Shown in pieces: positions 28,683-37,577 of a DNA stretch of 64,000 bases. Location: the NCBI GenBank assembly GCA_958295885.1, contig OY282380.1, forward strand, positions 1,922,001-1,986,000, given 5' to 3'. Source of the stretch: Arenicellales bacterium (lineage in GTDB: Bacteria > Pseudomonadota > Gammaproteobacteria > Arenicellales > JAJDZL01). The position numbers were made by a program, and so were the translations under genes. The notes beneath the pieces are model-generated. The model worked only from the letters and a program-made list of their open reading frames with translations. It had not been told where the DNA came from and made no database searches. How positions within the stretch are numbered: position 1 is the stretch's first letter; every line of letters begins with the position of its first letter.

Positions 28683-29117
28683 ATGTCCAACTCAGTTAAC
28701 GTACGGCCTCCTCGGCCTCAAGACCAATTTCTCTCGGATTTTTTAAACTCTACGGACAGCAGCTCTGAGTCAGATGTTTCTCTGAACCAGGAACTCAGCT
28801 CTTCCGTCACTGATATAGTTTTGGAACAGCGGATCATCGATGCTCTGCGCGATATTTATGATCCGGAAATTCCGGTTAACATTTACGATCTGGGTTTGAT
28901 TTATTCTGTCGATATTGACGATGAAAAAGTCGTTCGGCTCGAGATGACGCTGACAACGCCAGGATGCCCTGTTGCGCAGACTTTTCCAGGAACGGTGGAG
29001 TGCGCAGTGCGATGTGTGGAAGGTGTTGCGGACGCTCACGTGAACCTGGTCTGGGATCCGCCTTGGACGAAGGAAAAAATGACGGAAGATGCGCTGTTGA
29101 TGCTAGGTTTGCTTTAG
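28683..29117 (+). CDS. sufT: SufT, DUF59/MIP18-family Fe-S maturation factor
   Basis: A 144-residue protein; the first 45 residues are a Ser-rich, probably disordered extension (SDFLNSTDSSSESDVSLNQE), followed by the DUF59 domain: LRDIYDPEIPVNIYDLGLIY, the conserved reactive Cys C95 in TTPGCPVAQTFP, and VWDPPWTKEKMTEDA. DUF59 proteins act in Fe-S cluster delivery, and SufT is the operon-borne form. The start at 28683 lies 5 bp after the sufU stop. The longer frame from 28419 is out-of-phase read-through over sufU and is not used. Confidence 0.94.
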   Translation: MSNSVNVRPPRPQDQFLSDFLNSTDSSSESDVSLNQELSSSVTDIVLEQRIIDALRDIYDPEIPVNIYDLGLIYSVDIDDEKVVRLEMTLTTPGCPVAQTFPGTVECAVRCVEGVADAHVNLVWDPPWTKEKMTEDALLMLGLL

Positions 29118-29130
29118 CAGATTCCACTCT

Positions 29131-30567
29131 GTGAAAGTCGCCCTCGTCAGTCCTTATGAAATCGGGCGTCAGCCCTTTGCACTTGCTCAACCTGCAGCGT
29201 GGCTGAAAAAAGCTGGGTTTGAAGTAGAGTGCATCGATCTTTCAGTTGAACCGTTTGATTCCTCTCGGATAGCCGGATCCAAAGTTGTAGCTGTACATTT
29301 GGCGATGCATGCCGGCGCTCGTCTTGCCGCTCAGGTAATTCCTAAACTCGTTGAAATTGAAACCGTCCAGGCAATTTGCGTCTACGGTTTATACGCGCCT
29401 GTAAACGAAGAGTATTTTCGATCACTAGGCTGCGAATATGTATTTGGAGGAGAAGCCGAAGCCGACATTCAGTCATTGTGTGAATCGGTCAGACGAGATT
29501 CACCGGCTGAAATTTTGAAACAGCTGCGCAATTCGCTGGATAAGTTGAGGTTCGTCAGCCCGGACCGCTCACTGCTGCCTGATCTTGAACAATACTCGCG
29601 TCTCGCACTTGCGGATGGCACCATCAGGACCGTGGGCTTTGTCGAAGCAACGCGAGGTTGCAAACACTTGTGTAAACATTGCCCAATCGTGCCGGTTTAT
29701 GAGGGGCGATTTCGTGTTGTCCCTGTGGGCGTCGTGCTTGATGACATTCGTCAGCAGGTTGAAGCGGGAGCGGAACACATTTCATTTGGGGACCCGGATT
29801 TTCTCAATGGGCCTGGGCATTCGCGCAGAATCATAGAAAAGTTTCGAGCTGAATTTCCCGATCACACGTGGGATGCGACGATCAAAGTAGAGCATTTGGT
29901 CAAATATGCTGAACTGCTGCAGTTTTTTGCAGACAACGGCTGTCTTTTCATCACTACGGCAGTTGAATCAATCGAGGACGAAATTCTGCAGAAATTGGAT
30001 AAGGGACATACTGAAAAGGATTTCAGACAGTCGCTGTTACTGCTCAGAAAATTGGGCATATCCATGATGCCTACATTTGTTCCCTTCACTCCCTGGACCA
30101 CATTGAATGGTTACCGGAACCTGCTTGGGGAGATAGCTGAGTTGGGACTGGCAGATAGTGTCGCACCCGTTCAGCTGAGCATTCGATTGCTGCTGCCACG
30201 CGGTTCGAAACTGCTGCAGTCAGCCGACCGCGGCACTTGGCTGAATGAATTTAACCCGGAGCTGCTGGGATTTGACTGGACTCATCCTGATTCGAGGGTG
30301 GATTTACTTCAGAAGTCAGTTCAGCAGTGGGTCATGGATGCCGACAGTCAGGGCAAGGCGCGTAACGAAACATTTATGGGAGTTTGGGAACGGGTTCACA
30401 AGGCTCTCGGCATTCCGTCTCCTGAATTGCAATTCACTGACAGCGCTGCAGTGCCAACCATGACGGAGAATTGGTATTGCTGTGCTGAACCCACGATCAG
30501 CCAACAAATTGAATTGAGTGACCAAATTGATTCGTGCGGAACTGCAATCGGTGACGCAGCGGCGTGA
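29131..30567 (+). CDS. CCAEP-tail radical SAM protein with B12-binding-like N-domain
   Basis: A 478-residue radical SAM enzyme of unknown substrate. An N-terminal Rossmann-like domain (MKVALVSPYEIGRQPFALAQ, residues 1-115) resembles cobalamin-binding modules but lacks the DxHxxG motif. The cluster motif is C177-x3-C181-x2-C184 in RGCKHLCKHCPIVP. The C-terminus carries WYCCAEPT (about 448-455), the tail that defines the CUAEP/CCAEP radical SAM family, in which other members have selenocysteine at the first Cys. Both codons here are TGC and TGT, so it is the Cys form. It begins with GTG 13 bp after sufT and reads as the last gene of the suf operon, which may tie it to Fe-S supply. Confidence 0.87.
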   Translation: MKVALVSPYEIGRQPFALAQPAAWLKKAGFEVECIDLSVEPFDSSRIAGSKVVAVHLAMHAGARLAAQVIPKLVEIETVQAICVYGLYAPVNEEYFRSLGCEYVFGGEAEADIQSLCESVRRDSPAEILKQLRNSLDKLRFVSPDRSLLPDLEQYSRLALADGTIRTVGFVEATRGCKHLCKHCPIVPVYEGRFRVVPVGVVLDDIRQQVEAGAEHISFGDPDFLNGPGHSRRIIEKFRAEFPDHTWDATIKVEHLVKYAELLQFFADNGCLFITTAVESIEDEILQKLDKGHTEKDFRQSLLLLRKLGISMMPTFVPFTPWTTLNGYRNLLGEIAELGLADSVAPVQLSIRLLLPRGSKLLQSADRGTWLNEFNPELLGFDWTHPDSRVDLLQKSVQQWVMDADSQGKARNETFMGVWERVHKALGIPSPELQFTDSAAVPTMTENWYCCAEPTISQQIELSDQIDSCGTAIGDAAA

Positions 30568-30591
30568 CCCGCTGCTGACGTCGATTTTCTT

Positions 30592-31896
30592 TCAGCCTGT
30601 AATTTCTCGGGAAATTCGCAGACCTTTCAGCAGATTCAGCGCTTCCTGCAGCTGGTAATCATTGCCAACTGCAGGATTGGCGCTGCCTGAAGAATCACTC
30701 GGAAACTCTTTTTCGGATTCATGCTCAAGAGCTCCGTCAAGATCAGACTCGCGCACCATCGCTTCTGATTCCTGTTCGGCCTCAGCAAATTCGCGTCTTT
30801 CGACAACGATGTCAGGCATGATGCCACGCCCTTGGATGGAACGATCCGCAGGTGTGTAATACCGATGAGTTGTCAGCTTTACCGCTGTATCAGAATTCAC
30901 CGTGAGGATTGTCTGAACCGAACCTTTGCCGAAAGTCTTTCCACCCATGATGATTGCGCGTTTGTGGTCCTGCAGCGCACCCGCAACAATTTCAGAGGCT
31001 GACGCAGAACCTTCGTTCACCAGCACTACAATGGGAATTTCCTGCAATATGTCTCCAGGCGCTGCTTTATATTCCTGTGCGCTGACACCGTCGCGGTTGC
31101 GTGTAGTCACAATGACGCCGTCATCGATAAACATGTCCGAAACCCCGATTGCGCTTCTTAGTTCTCCGCCGGGATTGTTGCGAAGGTCCAGCACCATGCC
31201 TTGAAGCGAATCCGCTTCTTCGGCAAGATTCTGAATCTTCTGACGAGCCAGTTCGGGTGTCGTCGATTGAAACTGCGTTATTCGAACGTAGCCGAAATTG
31301 GGATCGAGCAGACGTCCCCTGACACTTTGAATTTTGATGACCGCTCGAGTAAGAGTGATTTTCAATGGCTGACTCGAGCCTTGTCGAATTATGGTGAGCG
31401 TGATGTCTGTGCCCGGTTCGCCGCGCATTATATTTACCGCCTCATTCAGCGTCATGCGATTGACTGGACGGTTGTCCAGCTGAACGATCAGATCACCAGG
31501 AAGAACGCCGGCTCTGTGGGCGGGCGTGTCATCAATCGGAGAAATTACTCGAATCCCGCCTCCCTGTTTCGAAACCTCGATTCCCAAGCCACCGTATTTT
31601 CCTGTTGTGTCAATGCGAAGTGCGGAAATTTCAGAACTGTCCAGATAGTCTGAATGAGGGTCGAGACCATTGATCATGCCTCGAATCGCATTCTTCAGCA
31701 GTTCCTCATCTGTGACATCTTCCACATAATAATTTTTAATTGCCTCAAATACTTTGGCAAAATTTGCAATCTGTGTAAGGGGCAATGGAGAGCTTTGACC
31801 GTTTTCAGTTGACTGGCCCTGAGACGACAAAGGGACAAGCAGAGTCAGTGTCAAGATAGTGCAGAATGCAACAGTAGATTTGAATCGTGAAATCAT
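30592..31896 (-). CDS. ctpA: Carboxyl-terminal processing protease, S41A family
   Basis: A periplasmic serine protease, 434 residues. Signal peptide 1-27 (STVAFCTILTLTLLVPLSSQ-G). PDZ domain about 95-180 (GKYGGLGIEVSKQGGGIRVI; GVLPGDLIVQLDNRPVNRMT). Catalytic core: VLVNEGSASASEIVAGALQD with the nucleophile Ser in the SASAS run (297-301), and Lys in TFGKGSVQT (K324). The C-terminal tail after about 370 is acidic and Glu-rich. Members trim or degrade envelope proteins, often with a TPR partner; none is adjacent. It converges with the radical SAM gene, 24 bp apart. Confidence 0.95.
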   Translation of the reverse strand: MISRFKSTVAFCTILTLTLLVPLSSQGQSTENGQSSPLPLTQIANFAKVFEAIKNYYVEDVTDEELLKNAIRGMINGLDPHSDYLDSSEISALRIDTTGKYGGLGIEVSKQGGGIRVISPIDDTPAHRAGVLPGDLIVQLDNRPVNRMTLNEAVNIMRGEPGTDITLTIIRQGSSQPLKITLTRAVIKIQSVRGRLLDPNFGYVRITQFQSTTPELARQKIQNLAEEADSLQGMVLDLRNNPGGELRSAIGVSDMFIDDGVIVTTRNRDGVSAQEYKAAPGDILQEIPIVVLVNEGSASASEIVAGALQDHKRAIIMGGKTFGKGSVQTILTVNSDTAVKLTTHRYYTPADRSIQGRGIMPDIVVERREFAEAEQESEAMVRESDLDGALEHESEKEFPSDSSGSANPAVGNDYQLQEALNLLKGLRISREITG

Positions 31897-32516
31897 TATT
31901 TAAGGCGGCCTTTTTCTCGAAATTTGTGCGGTCTTGAGTCGAATTGCGTGTTACGAACTTTTCTTACAGGATAGCAGACAGATACAGCTGTGTGAAAATA
32001 TGCATTGAATTTACTATTACGTTCAATAATAGCATTTTATCCTGTAGTCTAATTCTGAATTAACTGTAAGAATGTTTTTTGAACTGTGGTATGGGCGAAA
32101 TATGAAAGAAGGATAAAGAAACTGGCAGGTTGTCGAAAGCGCCAGATTGACGTAGGTTCCATTTTCATGTATTTCAAAATACGGCGTTGGTGCTGCCGCT
32201 CCTGCGGCCAATGCTCGGTGGGTTTGTCAGTCCCGGGCAAGCGTTCGTGCCATTCGACGCTGCCGCTTTTGTTTCTGTCAGTCTGAGTTGAACGCCTGAG
32301 AGAGCGCCTGATTCCAATTGAAAGCGAAATCTGTTCTGGTCTTTGAATATAATCGCGTCTGATTTGTTGCAGGGACAAGAATTTTTGCCCTGTGACGGAT
32401 TCATCTCAGAAACGACCAGGTCGAAAAAGTGACTTGACGTACATATTCCATAACCCAGGTGGAACCAATTGGGTATATGATATTGTCAGTTTCACTGTTT
32501 ACTCCTTAAGTTGCCC
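31897..32516. other. Intergenic region between ctpA and rhodanese gene
   Basis: About 620 bp with no supported gene. Several 60-110 codon frames on the minus strand (for example 32049-32378) have no recognisable similarity and atypical composition. It must hold the ctpA promoter (near 31900-32000) and that of the rhodanese gene. No IS ends were recognised. It may be an eroded gene. Confidence 0.45.
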
Positions 32517-32933
32517 ATGGATTTTGAATTTGTCAAATTAAACTGGCATTTGTTTGTCGCCCTTGCTGCGGTTATCGCGTTGCTTGCATTCGAGCCGCTG
32601 CGCAGGCGGAGAGGTGGCATCAGCTCAGTGAATGTGCTGGATCTGCCTCGCATTATGAAATCTGAAAAAGCCATCATTTTGGACGTGTCGGAACCAAATG
32701 AGTTTCGCAGCGGTCGCATTCCGAAAGCTCGCAATATTCCACTGAGTAACGTTGAGTCCGATATCAACAGCCTACGCAAGTTCAAATCCCGCACTATCGT
32801 AGTTGTCTGCCGCGTGGGCAATCGCAGTTCCAAAGCAGCCGGCATACTGAAAAAGAATGAATTTTCTGATGTGCGAACCTTACAGGGTGGATTTGCAGCT
32901 TGGACCAAGGAAAATTTCCCAATCGAAAAATAA
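32517..32933 (+). CDS. Membrane-anchored rhodanese-like sulfurtransferase (YibN type)
   Basis: A 138-residue protein. One N-terminal membrane helix (FVALAAVIALLAFEPLRRR, about 13-31) is followed by a single rhodanese domain with the active-site Cys in VVVCRVGNRSSKAAG, and the DVSEPNEFRSGRIPKARNIP and LQGGFAAWTKENFP blocks. It resembles E. coli YibN, which neighbours grxC there; here grxC is 6 kb away. The start is ATG at 32517 (TTG at 32511 also in frame); no strong ribosome site is seen. Sulfur acceptor unknown. Confidence 0.9.
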   Translation: MDFEFVKLNWHLFVALAAVIALLAFEPLRRRRGGISSVNVLDLPRIMKSEKAIILDVSEPNEFRSGRIPKARNIPLSNVESDINSLRKFKSRTIVVVCRVGNRSSKAAGILKKNEFSDVRTLQGGFAAWTKENFPIEK

Positions 32934-33089
32934 AACGGCTGTGCGAAGAGTCCGCTTTCAGAAGGGACTGCCCCACTTTCAATCATTCGATTGCAGAAAA
33001 AGTTGATTGATCCGAATTTTTGAAACAACTGCGCTGGATTGAATGTCTATCATAATAACTTTGGATAAAACTGGAATTGTTTTCAGGGC

Positions 33090-33563
33090 CTAATTTTGAA
33101 ACTGCAGATGGTTGAATCCGTTTTGCCTCCACGCTTCGTACACTGCAACCGCGACTGCGTTCGATAGGTTCAGGCTGCGATTATTTGGAAGCATTGGTAA
33201 CAAGACTTGATGTTTCGGGCTTACGCTGTTGCGAATTGCTGCTGGAAGCCCGCTCGTTTCGGAACCAAAGATCAACGCATCTCCGGGTCTGTAGTCAACA
33301 TTGGAAAATAGATTGGTGTGCCATTTGGAAAATGTGAAGCGGCGTCCAATTTTATGGGTTTGATTAAATTCGGAGAACGAGCGATGGGTTTGAATATTGA
33401 CGGTTTCATGGTAATCCAAGCCTGCTCTGCGCAGTTTTGCATCACTAAGCTGAAATCCCAAAGGTTCAATCAAATGCAGGCTGCAGCCGGTGTTGGAACA
33501 TAAACGTATGATGTTGCCGGTGTTGGGCGGAATTTGAGGTGAAACGAGAACTACTTTAAACAA
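33090..33563 (-). CDS. trmL: tRNA (cytidine/uridine-34-2'-O)-methyltransferase
   Basis: SPOUT-fold methylase of the wobble position in tRNA-Leu isoacceptors. At 157 residues it has the TrmL length and motifs: PQIPPNTGNIIRLCSNTGC, HLIEPLGFQLSDAKLRRAGL-DY, ALIFGSETSGLP, and the knot-forming MLPNNRSLNLSNAVAVAVYE. It converges with the rhodanese gene and is divergent from the DUF1223 gene over 43 bp. Confidence 0.96.
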   Translation of the reverse strand: MFKVVLVSPQIPPNTGNIIRLCSNTGCSLHLIEPLGFQLSDAKLRRAGLDYHETVNIQTHRSFSEFNQTHKIGRRFTFSKWHTNLFSNVDYRPGDALIFGSETSGLPAAIRNSVSPKHQVLLPMLPNNRSLNLSNAVAVAVYEAWRQNGFNHLQFQN

Positions 33564-33606
33564 AACGAAATCAAATATTTTACAACTGGACTAAGAAAGC
33601 GGAAAA

Positions 33607-34374
33607 ATGACGAAAACTCGAAATAGAATTTACAAAATATCAATTGCATTAAGCACAGTTATTTTAATGTTGACAAGCGCTTCGGTGAAAGCTGAAGTCA
33701 AACATGTGCTGGAACTGTTCACTTCCCAAGCCTGTTATTCCTGTCCGCCTGCTGAAGAATTGCTTGGGGAAATCGTCTCGAAATATGATGACGTTCTCTG
33801 TTTGGAGTTTCATGTGGATTACTGGAACAGCATAAACTACGGTGAATACGGACAATGGCAGGACCCTTTCTCCGCACCAGCATACTCCAAGCGACAGCGA
33901 GACTATGACGAACTGTCGCTGGAAGGACGAAAAGGTGTCTATACGCCGCAAATGATAATGGACGGTCGAACTGCATTTGTTGGAAGCCAAACGCCTCGGG
34001 CCAATTACCATCTTCAGAAAGAGTCGAAGTTTGTGCTCTCGGCGTCTGCTCAACTGAGCGATTCAGGGACAGTCACGGTTCAAGTGGATGGCAAACATGA
34101 TTCTCCGGCGGATGTTTGGCTGATTACGCTTGACGTAAAACAGACTACCGTAATTCCCTTTGGCGAAAATCATGGAAAAACACTGGATAACTTTAATGTT
34201 GTTCGGGACATGAAGTCGATTGGTGCGTGGGACGGCAGGAAACTGGAAATCAGTTCTGAACTTGGTGAGCTGTCTGAAAATCAGAATTGCGCCGTAATCG
34301 TGCAGAAGTACGATTCTTCAAGCCAATCCGTGAAAGGGCCGATTCTAGGGGCTGCGATCTGCAAGCCCGTTTAA
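33607..34374 (+). CDS. DUF1223 secreted thioredoxin-like protein
   Basis: A 255-residue exported protein. Signal peptide about 1-29 (IALSTVILMLTSASVKA). The DUF1223 start VLELFTSQACYSCPPAEELL has a C43-x2-C46 pair in the place of a thioredoxin active site, followed by DDVLCLEFHVDYWNSINYGE, and YTPQMIMDGRTAFVGS. The C-terminal part has a beta-sandwich character (LSASAQLSDSGTVTVQVDG). Members are uncharacterised; a periplasmic redox role is a family-level guess. Stand-alone gene between divergent trmL and convergent hemJ. Confidence 0.9.
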   Translation: MTKTRNRIYKISIALSTVILMLTSASVKAEVKHVLELFTSQACYSCPPAEELLGEIVSKYDDVLCLEFHVDYWNSINYGEYGQWQDPFSAPAYSKRQRDYDELSLEGRKGVYTPQMIMDGRTAFVGSQTPRANYHLQKESKFVLSASAQLSDSGTVTVQVDGKHDSPADVWLITLDVKQTTVIPFGENHGKTLDNFNVVRDMKSIGAWDGRKLEISSELGELSENQNCAVIVQKYDSSSQSVKGPILGAAICKPV

Positions 34375-34386
34375 ATGCCAGCTTGA

Positions 34387-34800
34387 CTAAAATGGTTTGA
34401 CTACGACCAGAGCTACAATCATGACCAGCAGAAGCACCGGGACCTCGTTGAACCATCGGTAAAAAATATGGCTTCGAGTATTCCTGCCTTTTTTGAAATC
34501 TGCAAGATACTTGAAACACCATAGGTGATACAGTACTAAGATCAACACGAGCATGAGCTTGTACTGCAGCCACGTACCGCCGAATCCATACTTCAGCCAG
34601 AGCGTAGAACCGGTGATCAGGGTGAGGACCGCGCTGGGAGTCGAAATTCCGAAATAGAGCTTGCGCTCCATGACCTTGAATCTTTCCAGGCTGACCGCGT
34701 CCTGTGCCTGCGCGTGGTAGACGAACAGTCTGGGCAGGTAAAAGACTCCTGCAAACCAGGTGATGACAAAAATAATGTGAAATGTTTTCCACCAGAGCAT
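34387..34800 (-). CDS. hemJ: Protoporphyrinogen IX oxidase HemJ
   Basis: Membrane protein oxidising protoporphyrinogen IX to protoporphyrin IX in bacteria lacking HemY/HemG. A 137-residue product with four hydrophobic helices. It has the conserved H8 in WWKTFHIIFVITWFAGVFYL, R24 in LPRLFVYHA, and K81 in WLQYKLMLVLILVLYHLWC, residues known to matter in HemJ. It converges with the DUF1223 gene (12 bp). Together with hemB at 15.8 kb it shows an aerobic-type haem pathway. The close relative CopD was considered; length and motifs favour HemJ. Confidence 0.92.
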   Translation of the reverse strand: MLWWKTFHIIFVITWFAGVFYLPRLFVYHAQAQDAVSLERFKVMERKLYFGISTPSAVLTLITGSTLWLKYGFGGTWLQYKLMLVLILVLYHLWCFKYLADFKKGRNTRSHIFYRWFNEVPVLLLVMIVALVVVKPF

Positions 34801-34984
34801 GTAAACGTCTCATTTTGCTGTGATAAGGCTTGACTTGAATATCGACCCGTTCGATACTGGTTTAGTGTTACTCTTTGGTTTATTACCTTATTTGAACTGC
34901 GGGTAAATTCGTCGAATTTGATGCGCTGTTTGCGTTTATACTTTATCTTCAATGCAACTGCCGAGTGAGTAACAACTAGCGAAC

Positions 34985-35203
34985 GTGCCGAAAGAAGATC
35001 AAATCGAAATGAATGGTACTGTCATTGAAACATTGCCGAACACCAACTTTAGAGTCAAACTGGACAATAACCACGTCGTAATCGCACATATATCCGGGAA
35101 AATGCGAAAAAATTACATTCGGATACTGAGGGGTGACCGAGTCATCGTGCAATTGACCCCGTATGATCTTACCAAGGGACGCATTGTTTATAGAGAACGA
35201 TAA
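34985..35203 (+). CDS. infA: Translation initiation factor IF-1
   Basis: A 72-residue OB-fold protein that binds the ribosomal A site during initiation: [40 protein letters not shown] and [14 protein letters not shown] are diagnostic. Length equals that of E. coli IF-1 (72). It starts at GTG (34985), where most bacteria use ATG. Not in its frequent context next to clpA or secY. A 13-bp inverted repeat follows at 35242-35276. Confidence 0.97.
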   Translation: MPKEDQIEMNGTVIETLPNTNFRVKLDNNHVVIAHISGKMRKNYIRILRGDRVIVQLTPYDLTKGRIVYRER

Positions 35204-35241
35204 TCAGCGTGCCTCAGCGAAGCATCAATCTTTCAGCCGCG

Positions 35242-35276
35242 GGTTTGACGAATAAGTGTAAAGTATTCGTCAAACC
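35242..35276. promoter_or_regulatory. 13-bp perfect inverted repeat between infA and desaturase
   Basis: Left arm GGTTTGACGAATA (35242-35254), 9-base loop AGTGTAAAG, right arm TATTCGTCAAACC. No T-tract follows, so it is a poor intrinsic terminator. The position, 73 bp before the desaturase start, suits an operator for a fatty-acid regulator or a weak terminator for infA. Confidence 0.55.
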
Positions 35277-35348
35277 ACATTCTCGCCCTGCGATAAGCCA
35301 AATTCAAAGGAAAATTGGCAGCATGATCATATTGGTCCAGCGCAATCC

Positions 35349-36521
35349 GTGATCGCTCCCGTTTTCGAACTTCCTTGGTGGGGATATGCCCTTGTCTGCT
35401 TGGGGCTGACACACGTAACGATTGTTTCCGTGACGATTTTTTTACATCGTCATCAAGCACATTCGTCTCTTGAGTTACATCCAATTTTGAGTCATTTCTT
35501 CAGATTTTGGCTGTGGCTGACCACCGGAACCGTCACCAAGGAGTGGGTGGCCGTTCATCGAAAACATCATGCTACCGTTGAATCGGAAGACGATCCTCAC
35601 AGTCCGCAGGTGAGCGGAATCAACGCGGTATTGTGGGGTGGATTGCTGCTGTACCGACGGGCTGCACAACTGCCCGGGATTTTGGAGAAATTCGGGAAGG
35701 GCACTCCTGACGACTGGCTGGAACGCAATATTTACGCCGCCCATCCAAACTACGGCTTAACTATTCTTCTTTTGTTGAATCTGTTCTTGTTCGGACTTGT
35801 AGCGGGCTTGGCAGTTTGGGTGGTTCAGATGCTATGGATTCCATTTTGGGCTGCGGGTGTCATAAATGGAATGGGTCATTACTTCGGTTACCGGAACTTT
35901 GATCTGAATGATGCGAGCCGAAACATTGTGCCTTGGGGACTGCTCATCGGTGGTGAGGAATTGCACAACAATCACCATGCTTACGCCAGTTCGGCGCAGT
36001 TTTCCATCCGAAAATGGGAGATTGATCTAGGCTGGCTGTATGTTCGCATGTTCAGTGCGCTCAGACTGTTGAAAATTCGTCGCAAAATCCCGGTATTAAC
36101 TTATCACGCGGACAAAAATCGATGTGATAGAGACACTGTGCGAGCGTTTGTGACAAATCGGGTTCAAGTATTCTCGAACTATGCCAACGACGTCGTTCGC
36201 CATGTGTATCGGGAAGAAATTCGCTCAACCTCTGGTGAGACGAAAAAAATGATCAAAAAGGCGAAGCACCTGCTGGCGACGGAGCGCGCCAAGCTGAGTT
36301 CGAACAATCAGGTTCGACTGCAAAAATTCCTTGAATCCAACCAGAGATTGGAGCAGGTCTATTTGATGAAAGAATCATTGCACAAAATTGCCGCGAGGTC
36401 GTCGTCCTCTTATGAACAGCTGCGAAGCGCTTTGGATGAATGGTGTCGAAATGCAGAAGAGTCTGGGATCGAAGCGTTAATGAACTTTTCGATCAAATTA
36501 AAGGGTAGCGTCTGCAGCTGA
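35349..36521 (+). CDS. Acyl-CoA/acyl-lipid delta-9 fatty acid desaturase
   Basis: Membrane-bound di-iron desaturase introducing a double bond into saturated acyl chains. The three His boxes are HRHQAH (33-38), VHRKHH (69-74) and HNNHH (about 206-210), with hydrophobic helices between. The 390-residue length is typical of the bacterial DesC/OLE1-like type. The C-terminal 100 residues are charged and helical (KKAKHLLATERAKLSSNNQV), probably cytosolic. It starts at GTG 35349; no nearby ATG fits. An inverted repeat upstream may regulate it, and a strong terminator follows. Confidence 0.93.
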   Translation: MIAPVFELPWWGYALVCLGLTHVTIVSVTIFLHRHQAHSSLELHPILSHFFRFWLWLTTGTVTKEWVAVHRKHHATVESEDDPHSPQVSGINAVLWGGLLLYRRAAQLPGILEKFGKGTPDDWLERNIYAAHPNYGLTILLLLNLFLFGLVAGLAVWVVQMLWIPFWAAGVINGMGHYFGYRNFDLNDASRNIVPWGLLIGGEELHNNHHAYASSAQFSIRKWEIDLGWLYVRMFSALRLLKIRRKIPVLTYHADKNRCDRDTVRAFVTNRVQVFSNYANDVVRHVYREEIRSTSGETKKMIKKAKHLLATERAKLSSNNQVRLQKFLESNQRLEQVYLMKESLHKIAARSSSSYEQLRSALDEWCRNAEESGIEALMNFSIKLKGSVCS

Positions 36522-36547
36522 CGGCTGTCAATCGATAAATTTGAAAA

Positions 36548-36577
36548 AAAAACCGATGTGACCTCACATCGGTTTTT
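36548..36577. terminator. Bidirectional intrinsic terminator
   Basis: ACCGATGTG - ACCT - CACATCGGT hairpin preceded by an A-run and followed by TTTTT. It can end both the desaturase transcript (plus) and the rpmB-rpmG transcript (minus), which converge here. Confidence 0.9.
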
Positions 36578-36633
36578 GCGTTTATGGACGGGTTGATCCG
36601 TCGCTCCAACGCCTGAAGAACTCGAGAAAAATC

Positions 36634-36834
36634 CTACCTTAATTTCGTTTCTTTATACATGACGTGTTTTTTGACCACTGGATCATACTTTCGAATTTGG
36701 AGCTTTCCGGCCGAGTTGCCGCTGTTTTTGCTAGTGGTGTAGAAATGTCCGGTGCCAGCACTGGACGCCAATTTAATATTCAAGCGTTTGGGCTTGCCTC
36801 TATCGCCCGATTTGCCTTTTGATTTCGCTGCCAT
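36634..36834 (-). CDS. rpmG: Ribosomal protein bL33
   Basis: Large-subunit protein. The core [20 protein letters not shown] and [20 protein letters not shown] is canonical. At 66 residues it is about 10-15 longer than E. coli L33 owing to a basic N-terminal stretch ([18 protein letters not shown]); no internal ATG would remove it. It lacks the CxxC pairs, so it is the zinc-free form. Follows rpmB by 23 bp, the usual rpmB-rpmG order. Confidence 0.96.
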   Translation of the reverse strand: MAAKSKGKSGDRGKPKRLNIKLASSAGTGHFYTTSKNSGNSAGKLQIRKYDPVVKKHVMYKETKLR

Positions 36835-36857
36835 ATTTCAGTTTCCCATACTCGAAC

Positions 36858-37094
36858 TTATACCTTCACACCGCTGGCGCGCAGTTCGGCCAAAACCGCG
36901 TCAATGCCTTTCTTGTCAATCGTACGCAGAGCTTTTTGGGTCAGGCGTAACTTAACCCATCTTTTTTCGCTGTCCACCCAAAGCTTTCGATAATGCAGGT
37001 TGGGACGAAAACGTCGCTTGGTTTTGATATTGGATTTGGAGACCTTGTGACCGCTTACGGTCTTTTTCCCGGTAATTTTGCAGACTCTTGGCAT
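36858..37094 (-). CDS. rpmB: Ribosomal protein bL28
   Basis: A 78-residue protein, the E. coli length, from the ATG at 37094 (the longer frame to 37127 is not needed). It has [20 protein letters not shown], then [20 protein letters not shown] and [20 protein letters not shown]. First gene of the rpmB-rpmG pair; its promoter must lie within the 480-bp spacer before coaBC. Confidence 0.97.
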   Translation of the reverse strand: MPRVCKITGKKTVSGHKVSKSNIKTKRRFRPNLHYRKLWVDSEKRWVKLRLTQKALRTIDKKGIDAVLAELRASGVKV

Positions 37095-37577
37095 TGTAGA
37101 AATAGCGATGCAATGAAAATTTGTCAAAAGAAAAGCAAATTTTATACGATTCCAAACAATGAATCAAATGCATTCGAATCAGTTACGGTTCAATTTCTCA
37201 CTCTGGGCAACGTCTGACCTCTGCGGAAAATCGTCGAATGTCAACGTCAACTGCTGGTTGAAAAAAAATTCAGGCGTCTCGGATTTATAATTTAAATCAG
37301 TTATTTGGTATTGACGATAACCTGCTGATTTTACCATGGCAGACTGGATAAATTAATTTCGACGATGACAGAAGGACAGAATGACTCGCGCTGGACTTGT
37401 TAAAATTTCTGAATTGGCGGCTTTAATTTCAGAAAATATTGATGTGATTCGGTTGAAACGACTCACTGTTGCGTACATGTCGTTTGATTGACAGACCAAT
37501 TTCGGGACAGTTAAGAAATTGCAAAAAAGAACTCAGTTCTGCTAAATTTCATCAAAACATTAGATTTGCAAGAGACC
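37095..37577. other. Divergent spacer between rpmB and coaBC
   Basis: AT-rich, about 480 bp. It carries a 36-codon frame at 37381-37491 with no similarity seen. In many gammaproteobacteria radC sits here, but no trace of RadC was found. It should contain the divergent promoters of rpmB and coaBC. Confidence 0.45.

Noticed and set aside
28419..29117. 232-codon frame as an N-terminally extended SufT
   Set aside because: The first 88 codons are the sufU gene read out of phase; the ATG at 28683 gives the expected spacing and domain.
29131..30567. Selenocysteine in the radical SAM tail
   Set aside because: The two codons are TGC and TGT; there is no in-frame TGA at that place, so it is the cysteine form.
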